Of a DNA stretch of 64,000 nt, positions 1 through 10,468 are shown piece after piece. A program made the position numbers and the translations under genes. The stretch's first letter is position 1. Every line of letters begins with the position of its first letter. A model generated the notes under the pieces. That model made no database searches. It was not told the origin of the DNA and worked only from the letters and a program-made list of their open reading frames with translations. The stretch comes from Paeniroseomonas aquatica (GTDB lineage Bacteria > Pseudomonadota > Alphaproteobacteria > Acetobacterales > Acetobacteraceae). The stretch spans positions 1 through 64,000 of the forward strand of contig NZ_JAUFPN010000143.1 in the NCBI RefSeq assembly GCF_030409335.1. Direction: 5' to 3'.

Positions 1-31
1 GCAACTGCCTGGGAACTTCAGAGTCAGGACA

Positions 32-1912
32 CTAGGCGGCCTCGAGCTTCTCGGTCAGCTCCAGCCACTCGGTCTCCAGCCCCTGCAGGATCTTGGCGAT
101 CACCGCCCGGCGCGTGGTCGCCCGGTTCACCAGGTCCGACTTGTTGCCGGCATAGAGCCGCGGGTCGGCCAGCGCCCTGTCGATGACCGTGGCCTCGTCC
201 TGCAGCTTGGCGATCTGCGCCTCGAGCTGCTTCAGCCGCTCCTTCAGCGGCGCCAGGGCGCGCCGCGTCTCCGCCTGGCCCTTCTTGTCGGCGTTGCGGT
301 CGCCGCCGCGGGCCGCGGTGCCGGGCTCGGGCCGCGACGCCTTGCGGCCGCCGCCGCCGAGCAGCGCGCGGTAGTCGTCGAGGTCGCCGTCGAAATTGGC
401 GACCACGCCGTTGCCGACCAGCCACAGCCGGTCGGCCACCAGCTCGACCAGGTGCGGGTCGTGGCTGATCAGGATGACGGCGCCGTTGTAGTCGGCCAGC
501 GCCTTCACCAGCCCGTCGCGGGCATCGATGTCGAGGTGGTTGGTTGGCTCATCCAGGATCAGCAGCTGCGGCGCCTCCCGGGTGCAGAGCGCCAGCAGCA
601 GCCGCGCCTTCTCGCCGCCCGAGCAGGCCGAGATCTTCGTCGTCGCCCGCTCCACGTCGAGGCCGAAGCGGGCCAGCTGGGCGCGGCATTGCTGCACCGT
701 CGCCCGCGGCATCACCGCCTGCATGTGGGTCAGCGGCGTGCCCTCCATGTCCAGCTCGTCGGTCTGGTGCTGGGCGAAATAGCCGACCTTCAGCTTGGGC
801 GAGCGGAACATGGTGCCGCCCATCAGCTCCAGCCGCCCGGCGAAGAGCTTGGCGAGGGTCGACTTGCCGTTGCCGTTGGCGCCGAGCAGGGCGATCCGGT
901 CGTCCTGGTCCAGCCGCAGGTCGAGGCCCTTGAGGACCACCCGCTTGTCGTAGCCGATGCTGCCCTGGCTGATCGAGAGCACCGGCGGCGCCAGCTCGGC
1001 CGGCTCGGGGAAGGCGAAGCGGGTGACGTGGTCCTCGACGATGCTCTCGATCGCCGGCATCCGCTCGAGCGCCTTGATGCGGGACTGCGCCTGGCGCGCC
1101 TTGCTGGCCTTGGCCTTGAAGCGGTCGACGAAGGACTGGATATGCGCCCGCTCGGCCGCCAGCTTCTCGTTCTGCGCTGCCATCTGCGCCTGCCGCTCGG
1201 TCCGGACGCGGACGAAATTGTCGAAGGCGCCGGGGTAGAGCGTCAGCTTGGCGCGGTCGAGGTGGGCGATGGCGTCGACGCAGCGCTCGAGCAGCCCGCG
1301 GTCGTGGCTGACCACGATGGCCGCACCCGAGAAGCGCTGCAGCCAGCCCTCCAGCCACATGGTCGCCTCGAGGTCGAGGTGGTTGGTCGGCTCGTCCAGC
1401 AGCAGGATCTCGGGCTCGAGGAAGAGCACCCGGGCGAGGGCCACCCGCATCCGCCAGCCGCCGGAGAATTCGGTGCTGGGCCGTGCCTGGGCCGCGGCAT
1501 CGAAGCCGAGGCCGGCGAGGATGGTGGCGGCGCGCGAGGGCGCGCTGTCGGCGCCGATGGCGATCAGCCGCTCGTGGATCTCGGCCATGCGGTGCGGCTC
1601 GGGGTGGCCCTCGGCCTCGGCGAGCAGGCCGGCGCGCTCGGTATCGGCGGCCAGCACGGTCTCCAGCAGGCTCTCCGGCCCGCCCGGGGCCTCCTGCGCC
1701 ACATGCCCCATGCGGGCCCGGGCGGCGAGGCGGATCTCGCCGCCATCGGCCTGGATCTCGCCGGTGATGCATTTCAGCAGGGTGGACTTGCCGGCGCCGT
1801 TCCGGCCGACCAGCCCGACCTTGCGGCCGGGATCGACGATCAGGTCGGCGTTCTCCAGCAGCAGCCGGCCGGCGATGCGGAGGGTCAGGTCACGGATGGC
1901 GAGGACGGTCAT
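32..1912 (-). CDS. ABC-F family ATPase (Uup/YheS-like)
   Basis: Soluble ABC-F protein of 626 residues with two ATPase domains and no membrane segments. Members of this family bind the ribosome or act in translation quality control; the exact role here is not readable from sequence. Domain 1 has Walker A GRNGAGKST and signature FSGGW. Domain 2 has GANGNGKST and SGGEK. Each is followed by a LLLDEPTNHLD or LILDEPTNHLD Walker B, the hallmark of ABC-F. A charged linker rich in Lys/Arg joins them, and the C-terminus (about 540-626) looks coiled-coil. I start at the ATG giving MTVLAIRDLTL rather than 12 codons upstream, because the family begins directly with the first beta strand. It stands alone, separated from the next minus-strand gene by a tandem repeat. 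Confidence 0.93.
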   Translation of the reverse strand: MTVLAIRDLTLRIAGRLLLENADLIVDPGRKVGLVGRNGAGKSTLLKCITGEIQADGGEIRLAARARMGHVAQEAPGGPESLLETVLAADTERAGLLAEAEGHPEPHRMAEIHERLIAIGADSAPSRAATILAGLGFDAAAQARPSTEFSGGWRMRVALARVLFLEPEILLLDEPTNHLDLEATMWLEGWLQRFSGAAIVVSHDRGLLERCVDAIAHLDRAKLTLYPGAFDNFVRVRTERQAQMAAQNEKLAAERAHIQSFVDRFKAKASKARQAQSRIKALERMPAIESIVEDHVTRFAFPEPAELAPPVLSISQGSIGYDKRVVLKGLDLRLDQDDRIALLGANGNGKSTLAKLFAGRLELMGGTMFRSPKLKVGYFAQHQTDELDMEGTPLTHMQAVMPRATVQQCRAQLARFGLDVERATTKISACSGGEKARLLLALCTREAPQLLILDEPTNHLDIDARDGLVKALADYNGAVILISHDPHLVELVADRLWLVGNGVVANFDGDLDDYRALLGGGGRKASRPEPGTAARGGDRNADKKGQAETRRALAPLKERLKQLEAQIAKLQDEATVIDRALADPRLYAGNKSDLVNRATTRRAVIAKILQGLETEWLELTEKLEAA

Positions 1913-1973
1913 GCGGAGGCTTCTACCGCTGCCGCCGCGCCCCGTCACGCATCGCCGGCCGCTGGGCTGCCCC

Positions 1974-2048
1974 GCGTGGCGCTACGCCGGCCTGACCGGC
2001 GTGGCGTTACGCCGGCCTGACCGGCATGGCGTTACGCCGGCTTGACCG
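1974..2048. repeat. Three tandem copies of a 25-bp unit
   Basis: Units at 1974-1998, 1999-2023 and 2024-2048 follow the consensus GCGTGGCGTTACGCCGGCCT plus GACCG, differing at only a few positions. Each unit contains the small inverted repeat GGCGT-T-ACGCC, so each could form a short hairpin. The third unit supplies the TAA stop of the upstream small gene (2032-2034). REP-like intergenic elements in GC-rich bacteria look like this; that assignment is inference. Confidence 0.85.
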
Positions 2049-2271
2049 GCAGGGCCTCGGGGTCGGCGGGCTCCTTCGACGCGTCCGGGCGCGGCCGCTG
2101 CTCCGGCCCGGCCGTCCCGTCGCCCCATTCGTCCGTGACCATGCCCTGCTGGCTGCTGACCTGGTCGATGTCGGACTTGCTGGGCGGGCGCGGGATATAG
2201 CCGGCCTTGGTCTGGCCCCCGGCGGCGTCGTTCCGGGCGGCGTCGGTCCTGGGCTTGTCCTGTTCGGCCAT
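2032..2271 (-). CDS. Small hydrophilic protein of unknown function
   Basis: A 79-residue protein beginning [15 protein letters not shown]. It is highly charged, rich in Pro, Asp, Lys and Gln, with no signal peptide, membrane segment or cysteine, and is probably disordered. The middle (about [20 protein letters not shown]) is the least repetitive part and may be a short conserved motif. I do not recognise the family. Its stop codon lies inside the third copy of the 25-bp repeat, so the last residues (PVKPA) come partly from repeat sequence. It is divergent from ndk with a 126-base gap. Codon bias matches its neighbours, so I think it is real, but homologues would be needed to be sure. Confidence 0.55.
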   Translation of the reverse strand: MAEQDKPRTDAARNDAAGGQTKAGYIPRPPSKSDIDQVSSQQGMVTDEWGDGTAGPEQRPRPDASKEPADPEALPVKPA

Positions 2272-2397
2272 GCAGCGTTCCTCCATCGGACCCGGGTGCC
2301 GGATCCGGGGCGACAACGCGGGGGAGGGGGCCGGGTTGGGCTTGCATCGCGCCCTTGGCCCGCCTATCCCGCCGCCACCGTCACAAAGGAACGCCCC

Positions 2398-2820
2398 ATG
2401 GCCACCGAACGCACCCTGTCGATCCTCAAGCCCGACGCCACCCGCCGCAACCTGACCGGCAAGATCAACGCGAAATTCGAGGCCGCCGGCCTGCGCATCG
2501 TCGCGCAGAAGCGCCTGCAGCTCTCCGAGGCCCAGGCCGGCGCCTTCTACGCCGAGCACAAGGCCCGCCCCTTCTACAAGGACCTGGTCGGCTTCATGAC
2601 CAGCGGCCCGGTCGTGGTGCAGGTGCTGGAAGGCGAGGGCGCCATCGCCGCCAATCGCGAGATCATGGGCGCCACCAACCCGGCCAATGCCGCGGCGGGC
2701 ACCATCCGCAAGGAATTCGCCGAGAGCATCGAGGCCAATAGCGTGCACGGCTCGGACGGTCCCGAGGCCGCCGCCCGCGAGATCGGCTTCTTCTTCGCCG
2801 GCACCGAGATCGTCGGCTGA
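2398..2820 (+). CDS. ndk: Nucleoside diphosphate kinase
   Basis: Transfers the gamma phosphate of ATP to nucleoside diphosphates through a phosphohistidine intermediate, balancing (d)NTP pools in the cytoplasm. The 140-residue length is normal for bacterial Ndk. The start [14 protein letters not shown] is the conserved first strand and nucleotide-loop motif. The catalytic histidine is H117 in NSVHGSD. Conserved [13 protein letters not shown] sits at about 92-104 and EIGFFF near the C-terminus. AAAGGA lies upstream of the ATG at a suitable distance. It is a single-gene unit followed by a convergent oxidase subunit gene. Confidence 0.98.
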   Translation: MATERTLSILKPDATRRNLTGKINAKFEAAGLRIVAQKRLQLSEAQAGAFYAEHKARPFYKDLVGFMTSGPVVVQVLEGEGAIAANREIMGATNPANAAAGTIRKEFAESIEANSVHGSDGPEAAAREIGFFFAGTEIVG

Positions 2821-2866
2821 GGCGCATCGGGCCGGGGGCTCACCCCCCGGCCCGGCATCCCGGGGC

Positions 2867-3025
2867 TCAGGCGACGAAGACGAGCATCGCCAGCAGGATC
2901 ACCACCGTCACGCCGACGCCCCAGGTGGCGAATTGGACGAAGCCTTCCCAGCTCTTCTGACGGTCGGCCAGGATTTCGTTGCTGTCGATCGCCGAGAATT
3001 CGTAGTTCTGCTGATGTTCGGCCAC
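2867..3025 (-). CDS. aa3-type cytochrome c oxidase subunit IV
   Basis: A 52-residue protein starting at GTG (VAEHQQNYEFSAIDSNE) and ending in one membrane helix (about 32-51, TWGVGVTVVILLAMLVFVA). A short hydrophilic N-terminus, a WEGF-type segment and a single C-terminal helix fit the small alphaproteobacterial aa3 oxidase subunit IV family (COX4_pro_2). That subunit sits at the rim of the oxidase and is not needed for catalysis. The gene lies 11 bases upstream of purN on the same strand, so it may be cotranscribed with purM-purN or use its own promoter. No other oxidase genes are in the window, but this gene is often separated from ctaCDE. The start choice rests on family length. Confidence 0.8.
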   Translation of the reverse strand: MAEHQQNYEFSAIDSNEILADRQKSWEGFVQFATWGVGVTVVILLAMLVFVA

Positions 3026-3036
3026 GGGGCTGGTCC

Positions 3037-3696
3037 TTATCGGGTCTCGGGTTGGGGTTTAGGAAGCGGCGGCGATCCCGGCAAGGGGTTGCTCAGCACC
3101 GCCGCCGGCGCCGGCCAGGCGACCGCGCCGCCGGCCGCGAGCCGCAGCGCCGCCGGGTACAGCAGGTGCTCCTGCGCCAGCACCCGGTCCGCGAGCGCCG
3201 CCTCGTCGTCGCCCGGCAGCACCGGCACCGCCGCCTGGGCCAGGATCGGCCCGGCGTCCATCGCCTCGGTCACCCAATGCACCGTGCAGCCATGCAGCCG
3301 GGCGCCGGCGGCCAGCGCCCGGGCGTGGGTATCGAGCCCGGGGAAGGCCGGCAGCAGGCTCGGGTGGATGTTCAGCATCCGCCCGGCCCAGCGCTCCACC
3401 AGCCAGGGCGTCAGCAGCCGCATGTAGCCGGCGAGGCAGACCAGGCCGATCCCATGCGCCTCCAGCACCGCCTGCACCGCGGCCTCGTGCGCGGCGCGGT
3501 CGCGGCCGTATTCGCGGCTCGGCACCACCGCGGTCGGGATGCCGGCCGCCGCCGCCGTCGCCAGCCCGCCGGCATCGGCCCGGTTGGCCAGCACCAGGGC
3601 GATCTCGGCGGGGAAGCCCGGGTCGCGGGCGGCCGCCAGCAGCGCCGCCATGTTGGAGCCGCGGCCGGAGATCAGGATGGCCGTCCTCACCCGCAT
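3037..3696 (-). CDS. purN: Phosphoribosylglycinamide formyltransferase
   Basis: Converts GAR plus 10-formyl-tetrahydrofolate to FGAR, the third step of purine synthesis. The 219-residue product begins MRVRTAILISGRGSNM, with the phosphate-binding GRGSN loop at 11-15. The folate and catalytic region reads NIHPSLLPAFPGLDTH, followed by the catalytic Asp region VTEAMDAGPILAQ. An upstream open frame overlaps purM in another frame and is not used. The start lies 7 bases after the purM stop, so translation is probably coupled in a purM-purN operon. The C-terminal tail (PLPKPQPETR) is a short extension beyond the family core. Confidence 0.96.
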   Translation of the reverse strand: MRVRTAILISGRGSNMAALLAAARDPGFPAEIALVLANRADAGGLATAAAAGIPTAVVPSREYGRDRAAHEAAVQAVLEAHGIGLVCLAGYMRLLTPWLVERWAGRMLNIHPSLLPAFPGLDTHARALAAGARLHGCTVHWVTEAMDAGPILAQAAVPVLPGDDEAALADRVLAQEHLLYPAALRLAAGGAVAWPAPAAVLSNPLPGSPPLPKPQPETR

Positions 3697-3703
3697 CACC
3701 GGC

Positions 3704-4792
<1,089 letters not shown>

Positions 4793-4907
4793 GTCAGCCT
4801 CCGATCGGCTAAGGACATTCCCGGCTTTCTAGCGCGCCTTTGCCGGCGCGTCGCCCCGCCGGCGGCGACCGGCGGAACCGCGTGGGACAGAGCAGGAGAT
4901 GGTTGGA

Positions 4908-5660
4908 ATGCGGGGCATCCCTGGGCGCCTTGGTCACGGCATGGCGCTGGCGGTCCTGCTGATCGGCGTGCCCGCCGCGGCGCAGACCCTGCCCCCGGTC
5001 GGCTCGCCCCCGCCCAGCGCCGCCCCGGCCGGGCTGGCGGCCGAGGCGCCGCCGCTCAATCTCAGCCAGCGTGGCATCCCGGCCGAGGCCAGCGCCGAGA
5101 ACGGCGTGCTGGCCCGCGACCGGGCGCTGGCCTCCGGTCGCCGCATCGCCTGGGAACGCGCCCTGGCCGAGGCCGGGCTGCCCGCCACCAGCCTCAGCGA
5201 CCAGCGCATCGAGTCCCTGGTCAGCTCCATCGTCATCGAGCAGGAGCGCACCGCGCCGACCCGCTACACCGGCCGCATCACGGTGAATTTCGACCCCAAC
5301 CGGGTCCGCGGCGCCCTCGGCGGCGGCACCGCCGTGCCCGGCGCCACCCCGCCGCCGGTGGTCGCCGCCCCGGCCTCGAACTGGCTGGTGGCGGTGGCCA
5401 GCTACCGCGGCATGACGGACTGGCTTGAGCTGCAGCGCCGGCTGCGGGCGGCCGGGCAGGTGGCCGGGGTGGATATCCTGGCGATCGCGGTGGACCGGGC
5501 GAAGCTGCGGCTCGGCCTGCGCGCCCCGGCGCCGGAGGTGGCGGCGGAGCTGGCCGCCGCCGGCATCGCGCTCGAGCCCCTGCTGCAGCCCGAGGCGGTG
5601 CCCATGCCGGGCGCCACCCCCGGCGCCGCCTGGCGACTCGGCCTTGCCGGAGGCGGCTGA
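4908..5660 (+). CDS. Exported DUF2066-domain protein
   Basis: A 250-residue protein with an N-terminal signal peptide (GMALAVLLIGVPAAAQ, cleavage near residue 22) and a DUF2066-like body. Seen features are an ARDRALASGRRIAWERALAEAGL helix, then SLVSSIVIEQERTAPTRYTGRITVNFD, then a Pro-rich linker and a second alpha/beta region (about 125-240). The family is envelope-associated in proteobacteria and its function is unknown. I prefer the ATG at 4908 to the one at 4899: AGGAG abuts 4899 but lies about nine bases from 4908. The gene leads a run through a phosphatidyltransferase, permease and hdaA with tiny gaps or overlaps, so it is probably one transcript. Confidence 0.8.
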   Translation: MRGIPGRLGHGMALAVLLIGVPAAAQTLPPVGSPPPSAAPAGLAAEAPPLNLSQRGIPAEASAENGVLARDRALASGRRIAWERALAEAGLPATSLSDQRIESLVSSIVIEQERTAPTRYTGRITVNFDPNRVRGALGGGTAVPGATPPPVVAAPASNWLVAVASYRGMTDWLELQRRLRAAGQVAGVDILAIAVDRAKLRLGLRAPAPEVAAELAAAGIALEPLLQPEAVPMPGATPGAAWRLGLAGGG

Positions 5661-5676
5661 CCGCGATGGCACCCGG

Positions 5677-6255
5677 GTGACGCCGGCGCCGCCGCCGGAA
5701 GGGCCACCGCATGTGCTGGTGACCCTGCCGAACCTGATCACCCTGGCCCGGCTCTGCGCCGTGCCGGCGACCATCTGGCTCATCCTGCACGGCCGGCTCG
5801 ACCTCGCCTTCTACCTCTTCATCGGCGCCGGCCTCTCGGACGGGGTGGACGGCTGGCTGGCGCGGGTGACCGACACCCGCAGCGCGCTCGGCGCCCTGAT
5901 GGACCCGGTGGCGGACAAGGCGCTGCTGGTCTCGGTCTACATCGCCCTGGCCGGCATCGGCGTGCTGCCGGACTGGCTGGCGATCCTGGTGGTGTTCCGC
6001 GACCTGCTGATCGTCGGCGGGATCCTGGTGCTCTGGGTGCTGGGCCAGCCGCCGGCGATCGAGCCGCTGCTGGTCTCGAAGCTGAACACCTGCCTGCAGA
6101 TCGGCCTCGCCGCCCTGGCGCTGCTGCTGGCCGGCTTCGCGCTGCGGGCCGAAGTGCTGCTGCAGGGCTTCATCTGGGCCACCGCGGCCACCACCCTGGC
6201 CTCCGGCGTCGCCTATGTCGGCGCCGCCCTGCGGCATCCCCGGGCGGGGCGATGA
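5677..6255 (+). CDS. CDP-alcohol phosphatidyltransferase family membrane protein
   Basis: An integral membrane enzyme transferring a phosphatidyl group from CDP-diacylglycerol to an alcohol; the alcohol is not evident. The signature D-x2-DG-x2-AR-x8-G-x3-D-x3-D is intact: SDGVDGWLAR, then GALMDPVADK. The segment VTLPNLITLARLCAVPATIW is a typical first helix for PgsA-like proteins. About five helices are predicted in about 190 residues. The start is uncertain: GTG at 5677, 5713 and 5719 are all in frame with no ATG, and GGAAGG before 5713 favours the shorter forms. Its stop overlaps the next ATG (ATGA), implying translational coupling. Confidence 0.88.
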   Translation: MTPAPPPEGPPHVLVTLPNLITLARLCAVPATIWLILHGRLDLAFYLFIGAGLSDGVDGWLARVTDTRSALGALMDPVADKALLVSVYIALAGIGVLPDWLAILVVFRDLLIVGGILVLWVLGQPPAIEPLLVSKLNTCLQIGLAALALLLAGFALRAEVLLQGFIWATAATTLASGVAYVGAALRHPRAGR

Positions 6256-7445
6256 CCCTGCTGCCGCCCGCCGCACCCTCCCGGGCCGAGCCGCCGGCGC
6301 CGAGCCCGGCGCCCCCCGCCGCGCCGCGCCCCGGCACCCCGCCCGGCCGCGCCCGCATCGCCCCGCCGGTGGCCACCCGCGCCCAGCGGATCGGCCTCGG
6401 GATCGGCGTCGGCGGCGGCCTGCTGCTGGCCTTCTGGCTGTTCTCGCCGATCCTGACGCCCTTCGTGCTGGCCATCGTCATCGCCTACTTCCTCGACCCG
6501 CCGGCCTCCCGGCTGACCCGCATCGGCATCCCGCGCGGGCTCTCGGCGCTGCTGATGATCCTGGCGCTGGTGGCGCTCGCCCTGCTGTGCCTGCTGCTGC
6601 TCTACCCGCTGCTGATCGCCCAGGTGACGGTGCTGCTGCAGCGGCTGCCGAGCTACGTGCTCGGCATCGGCCAGGCGGTGCGCGACGCGCTGACCCTGCT
6701 GGCCGAGCGGCTCGGCCCGGACATCTTCGATGCCCGGCTGCAGGACCTGGCGGTGGGCCAGGCGGGGGCGATCATCTCCTACCTCGGCACCTCGCTGGCG
6801 CGGATGATCAGCGGCGGCATCGCCATCTTCAGCGTCTTCACCCTGGTCACCGTCACCCCCGTGGTCGCCTTCTACCTGCTGCGGGACTGGCCGCGGATGA
6901 TCCGCCGGATCGACGCCTGGCTGCCGCGCCGCTCGGCCGCGACCCTCCGCCAGCTGGCGCGGGACACCGACCGGCTGCTCTCGGCCTGGCTGCGCGGGCA
7001 GCTGCTCTGCTGCGCCCTGCTCGCGGTCTACTACGCCGCGGCGCTCTCGGCGGTCGGGCTGGAACTCGGGCTGACGGTCGGGCTGATGTCCGGGGTGCTC
7101 TCCTTCATCCCCTATGTCGGCTCCATCACCGGGATGCTGACCGCCCTGGCCCTGGCGCTGGCGCAGTTCGGCACCTGGAACGGGGTGCTGGTGGTGCTCG
7201 CCGTCTTCGTCACCGGGCAGGTGGTCGAGGGCTACATCATCTACCCCCGGCTGCTGGGCGACCGGGTCGAGCTGCATGCGGTCTGGGTCATTTTCGCGCT
7301 GTTTGCCGGCGGCGTCGCCTTCGGCTTCCTCGGGGTGCTGCTGGCGGTGCCGCTGGCCGCCGTCATCGGCGTCATCGCCCGCCACTGGCTGCGCCGCTAC
7401 ATCGAGAGCCCGCTCTACCTCGACCCGCCACGGACCGGCTCGTGA
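6252..7445 (+). CDS. AI-2E family transporter (PerM/TqsA-like permease)
   Basis: A 397-residue polytopic inner-membrane protein of the AI-2E family, whose members export autoinducers or act as Na+/H+ antiporters; substrate unknown. A Pro/Ala-rich cytoplasmic N-terminus (about 1-40) precedes membrane segments at about 50-90, 95-125, 180-215 and 255-370. Conserved motifs include PFVLAIVIAYFLDPPASRL, GLMSGVLSFIPYVG and the late GYIIYPRLLGDRVELHAVWV. The start overlaps the preceding stop by four bases and its end overlaps the hdaA GTG by four bases. This permease-hdaA pairing occurs in other alphaproteobacteria as far as I recall. Confidence 0.92.
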   Translation: MTLLPPAAPSRAEPPAPSPAPPAAPRPGTPPGRARIAPPVATRAQRIGLGIGVGGGLLLAFWLFSPILTPFVLAIVIAYFLDPPASRLTRIGIPRGLSALLMILALVALALLCLLLLYPLLIAQVTVLLQRLPSYVLGIGQAVRDALTLLAERLGPDIFDARLQDLAVGQAGAIISYLGTSLARMISGGIAIFSVFTLVTVTPVVAFYLLRDWPRMIRRIDAWLPRRSAATLRQLARDTDRLLSAWLRGQLLCCALLAVYYAAALSAVGLELGLTVGLMSGVLSFIPYVGSITGMLTALALALAQFGTWNGVLVVLAVFVTGQVVEGYIIYPRLLGDRVELHAVWVIFALFAGGVAFGFLGVLLAVPLAAVIGVIARHWLRRYIESPLYLDPPRTGS

Positions 7446-8221
7446 GCGCCTCGACCTGGACCGGGCGGCCCGCCGAGCCGCCCTTGCCCCGGCAATTGGC
7501 CCTGCCGCTGCCGGTCTGCACCCGGTACGACCCCGCCACCGTCTTTGCCGACGAGAGCAATGCCGAGGCCCTGGCCTGGCTGCACCGGCCGGAGGGCTGG
7601 CCGCAGGGCCGCCTCGCGCTGCACGGCCCTGCCGCCACCGGCAAGTCCCACATGCTGCGCAGCCTGGCGGCACAGCGCGGCTGGCCGGTGCTGGAGGGGC
7701 CGCTGCTGCGCGGCTGGCCGGAGCTGCCCCCGGAGCTGCCGCCCGGGGCCGGCCTGGCCGTCGACGATGCCGACTGCCTGGCCGAGGAGGCGGCGATGCT
7801 GCACCTGCTGAACCTCGCCGCCGAGGCCGGGCTGCCGCTGCTGCTGGCGGGGCGGGCGCCGCCGGCCCGCTGGCCGGTGGCGCTGGCCGACCTCCGCAGC
7901 CGGCTGCGGGCGATGACCGCGGTCGGCATCCGCGAGCCGGGCGAGGGGCTGCTGGCGACCCTGCTGCGGCAGGATTTCGCCCGCCGCCAGCTGCGGGTGG
8001 AGGAAGGGCTGCAGGCCTGGCTGCTGCTGCACCTGCCGCGGGAGGCCGCGGTGGTGGCCGAGGCCGCGGCCCGGCTCGACCGCGCCGCCCTGGCGCATGG
8101 CGGCCGCCTCACCCGCGCCCTGGCCCGGGCAACCCTGCCGGAGCTGGCGGGTTTCGGTCCCGATGACGAATCCATGGCAATGGCCGCGGCTGGCTGCCCG
8201 CAACCCCCGACCCTGCTGTAG
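7442..8221 (+). CDS. hdaA: HdaA, DnaA-related regulatory ATPase
   Basis: Small DnaA-like AAA+ protein (259 residues) of the Hda/HdaA family. With the beta clamp it stimulates ATP hydrolysis by DnaA, limiting re-initiation of replication. Visible parts are an N-terminal QLALPL segment that fits the clamp-binding motif of Hda proteins, a Walker A-like GPAATGKSHML, a Walker B-like LAVDDADCL and a helical C-terminal lid. It lacks the DnaA DNA-binding domain. The start is GTG overlapping the permease stop (GTGA), so it depends on upstream translation. The position before ppk and ppx supports HdaA rather than full DnaA. Length is slightly above the usual 220-240 residues because of a C-terminal tail. 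Confidence 0.88.
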   Translation: MSASTWTGRPAEPPLPRQLALPLPVCTRYDPATVFADESNAEALAWLHRPEGWPQGRLALHGPAATGKSHMLRSLAAQRGWPVLEGPLLRGWPELPPELPPGAGLAVDDADCLAEEAAMLHLLNLAAEAGLPLLLAGRAPPARWPVALADLRSRLRAMTAVGIREPGEGLLATLLRQDFARRQLRVEEGLQAWLLLHLPREAAVVAEAAARLDRAALAHGGRLTRALARATLPELAGFGPDDESMAMAAAGCPQPPTLL

Positions 8222-8230
8222 GGTGGCGGC

Positions 8231-10435
8231 ATGAGCCTCACCGAAACCCGCTCGCCGCCCCCGGCGGATGCCCATCCGGCCGCCGCCCTGACCAGGGACC
8301 CGGACCGCTTCATCAACCGCGAGCTGTCCTGGCTCGACTTCAACACGCGGGTGCTGGAGGAGGCGGGCAATCCGCAGCACCCCTTGCTGGAGCGGCTGCG
8401 CTTCGTCGCCATCTCGGCCGCCAACCTCGACGAATTCTACTCGGTCCGGGTCGCCGGGCTGATCGGGCAGGAACGCGCCGGCATCACCACCCAGTCGCCG
8501 GACGGCCGCACCCCGTCGCAGCAGCTCGCCGCGCTGCATGCCCGGGCGCAGGTGCTGATCGAGGCGCAGCAGGTCGAATGGCGCAACCTCCGCGACCAGC
8601 TGCGCGAGGCCGGCATCGCCGTCTGCACCAGCGAGGAGCTGGCCCCGGCCGACCGGGCCTGGCTCGACACCTGGTTCATGGAGCGGGTCTTCCCGGTGCT
8701 GACGCCCCTCGCGGTGGACCCGGCGCATCCCTTCCCCTTCATCCAGAACCTCGCCGCCTGCATGGTGCTGAAGCTGGTGCGGGAGGAGGATGGCGGCACC
8801 ATGCGCGCTCTGCTGCCGCTGCCCTCGCAGATCGAGCGCTTCATCCGGCTGCCGAAATTCGACGGCCAGCCCGGCGGCCCCGCCGCCATCCGCTTCGTGC
8901 TGCTCGAGGACCTGATCGAGCTCAGCCTGCGCCGCATCTTCCCGGGCTTCATCCCGGCCGAGCACGGGCTGTTCCGCCTCATCCGCGACACCGACGTGGA
9001 ATTTGAGGAGGAGGCCGAAGATCTCGTCCGCTCCTACGAGACGGCGCTGAAGCGCCGCCGCCGCGGCCGCGCCATCCGGCTCAGCGTCACCACCGCGACG
9101 CCGCCCGACATCGTCGACTTCGTCATCGAGGAGCTGGACGCCGAGCGCGGCAGCGTCTTCGTCGTGGAGGGGCTGCTCGGCCTCGACGACCTGAAGCAGC
9201 TCATCGTCGACGACCGCCCCGACCTGCTGTTCACGCCCTATGCGCCGCGCTTCCCGGAACGCATCCTGGACTACGGCGGCGACTGCTTCGCCGCCATCAA
9301 GGCCAAGGACATCGTCGTCCACCACCCCTACGAGAGCTTCGACGTGGTGGTGCAGTTCCTGCGCCAGGCGGCGCGGGACCCGAACGTGGTGGCCATCAAG
9401 CAGACGCTCTACCGCACCAGCCGCGACAGCCCGATCGCCCGGGCGCTGATCGAGGCGGCCGAGGCCGGCAAGTCGGTCACCGGCATCGTCGAGATCAAGG
9501 CCCGCTTCGACGAGGAGCGGAACATCGCCCTGGCCCGCGAGCTGGAAGCCGCCGGCGTGCAGGTGGTCTTCGGCTTCGTCGAGCTGAAGACCCACGCCAA
9601 GATGTCGCTGGTGGTCCGCCGCGAGGCCGGCACGCTGCGCTCCTACGCGCATTTCGGCACCGGCAACTACCACCCGATCACCGCCCGCATCTACACCGAC
9701 CTCTCCTTCTTCACCGCCGACCCCGGGCTGACCGGCGATGCCGCCCGGCTGTTCAACTACATGACCGGCTATGCCCGGCCGGACCGGATGGAGGGTCTCG
9801 CCTTCGCGCCGCTGACCATCCGGCCGACGCTGATGGGCATGATCGAGGAGGAGCAGCGCCATGCCGAGGAAGGCAAGCCGGCCGGCATCTGGCTGAAGAT
9901 GAACAGCCTGGTCGACGAGCAGCTGATCGATGCGCTCTACCGCGCCAGCGCCGCCGGGGTGAAGGTGGACTGCGTGGTGCGCGGCATCTGCTGCCTGCGG
10001 CCGGGCGTGCCGGGGCTCTCGGACAACATCCGGGTGAAGTCCATCGTCGGCCGCTTCCTCGAGCATTCGCGCATCTACTGCTTCGGCCATGGCCACCGGC
10101 TGCCCTCGCGCCGCGCCCGGGTCTTCATCTCCTCGGCCGACTGGATGGCGCGGAACATGGACTGGCGGGTCGAGACCATGGTGCCGGTCGAGAACGCCAC
10201 GGTGCATGCGCAGATCCTCGACCAGATCATGGTGGTCAACATGAAGGATACGGCGCAGAGCTGGGAGCTCACCGCCGACGGCCTGTGGCGCCGCCTGCCG
10301 CCCGGCCCGCACCCGGTCTCGGCGCATGAGTACTTCATGACCAACCCCTCGCTCTCGGGACGTGGCAGCGCCCTCAAGCGCTCGACCCGGAGCGCCCCCC
10401 GCAAGGCCCGGCCGGACCGCTTCGCCCAGGATTGA
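8231..10435 (+). CDS. ppk: Polyphosphate kinase 1
   Basis: Reversibly polymerises the gamma phosphate of ATP into polyphosphate. The 734-residue product has the N-terminal domain opening [20 protein letters not shown], the ATP-binding region [24 protein letters not shown], the [17 protein letters not shown] segment containing the phosphorylated His, and the C-terminal [15 protein letters not shown] block. The ATG at 8231 lies ten bases after the hdaA stop with GGTGG in front. The last about 40 residues are basic ([15 protein letters not shown]) and lie beyond the catalytic core. It is followed by ppx, the usual synthesis and degradation pair. Confidence 0.97.
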   Translation: MSLTETRSPPPADAHPAAALTRDPDRFINRELSWLDFNTRVLEEAGNPQHPLLERLRFVAISAANLDEFYSVRVAGLIGQERAGITTQSPDGRTPSQQLAALHARAQVLIEAQQVEWRNLRDQLREAGIAVCTSEELAPADRAWLDTWFMERVFPVLTPLAVDPAHPFPFIQNLAACMVLKLVREEDGGTMRALLPLPSQIERFIRLPKFDGQPGGPAAIRFVLLEDLIELSLRRIFPGFIPAEHGLFRLIRDTDVEFEEEAEDLVRSYETALKRRRRGRAIRLSVTTATPPDIVDFVIEELDAERGSVFVVEGLLGLDDLKQLIVDDRPDLLFTPYAPRFPERILDYGGDCFAAIKAKDIVVHHPYESFDVVVQFLRQAARDPNVVAIKQTLYRTSRDSPIARALIEAAEAGKSVTGIVEIKARFDEERNIALARELEAAGVQVVFGFVELKTHAKMSLVVRREAGTLRSYAHFGTGNYHPITARIYTDLSFFTADPGLTGDAARLFNYMTGYARPDRMEGLAFAPLTIRPTLMGMIEEEQRHAEEGKPAGIWLKMNSLVDEQLIDALYRASAAGVKVDCVVRGICCLRPGVPGLSDNIRVKSIVGRFLEHSRIYCFGHGHRLPSRRARVFISSADWMARNMDWRVETMVPVENATVHAQILDQIMVVNMKDTAQSWELTADGLWRRLPPGPHPVSAHEYFMTNPSLSGRGSALKRSTRSAPRKARPDRFAQD

Positions 10436-10468
10436 GGCGGCCGGCCATGAACCTCAGGATCACACTGC

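Noticed and set aside
1974-2048. 25-bp tandem repeat as a CRISPR array
   Set aside because: Units are directly contiguous with no spacers.
2866-3036. Non-coding gap between ndk and purN
   Set aside because: Closer reading showed a 52-codon oxidase subunit IV gene starting with GTG, so it is reported as coding.
7415-10327. 970-codon open frame antisense to ppk and hdaA
   Set aside because: The plus strand carries full-length ppk and hdaA with intact motifs. The antisense translation is Arg/Gly/Asp/His-rich without any fold, as expected in high-GC DNA.
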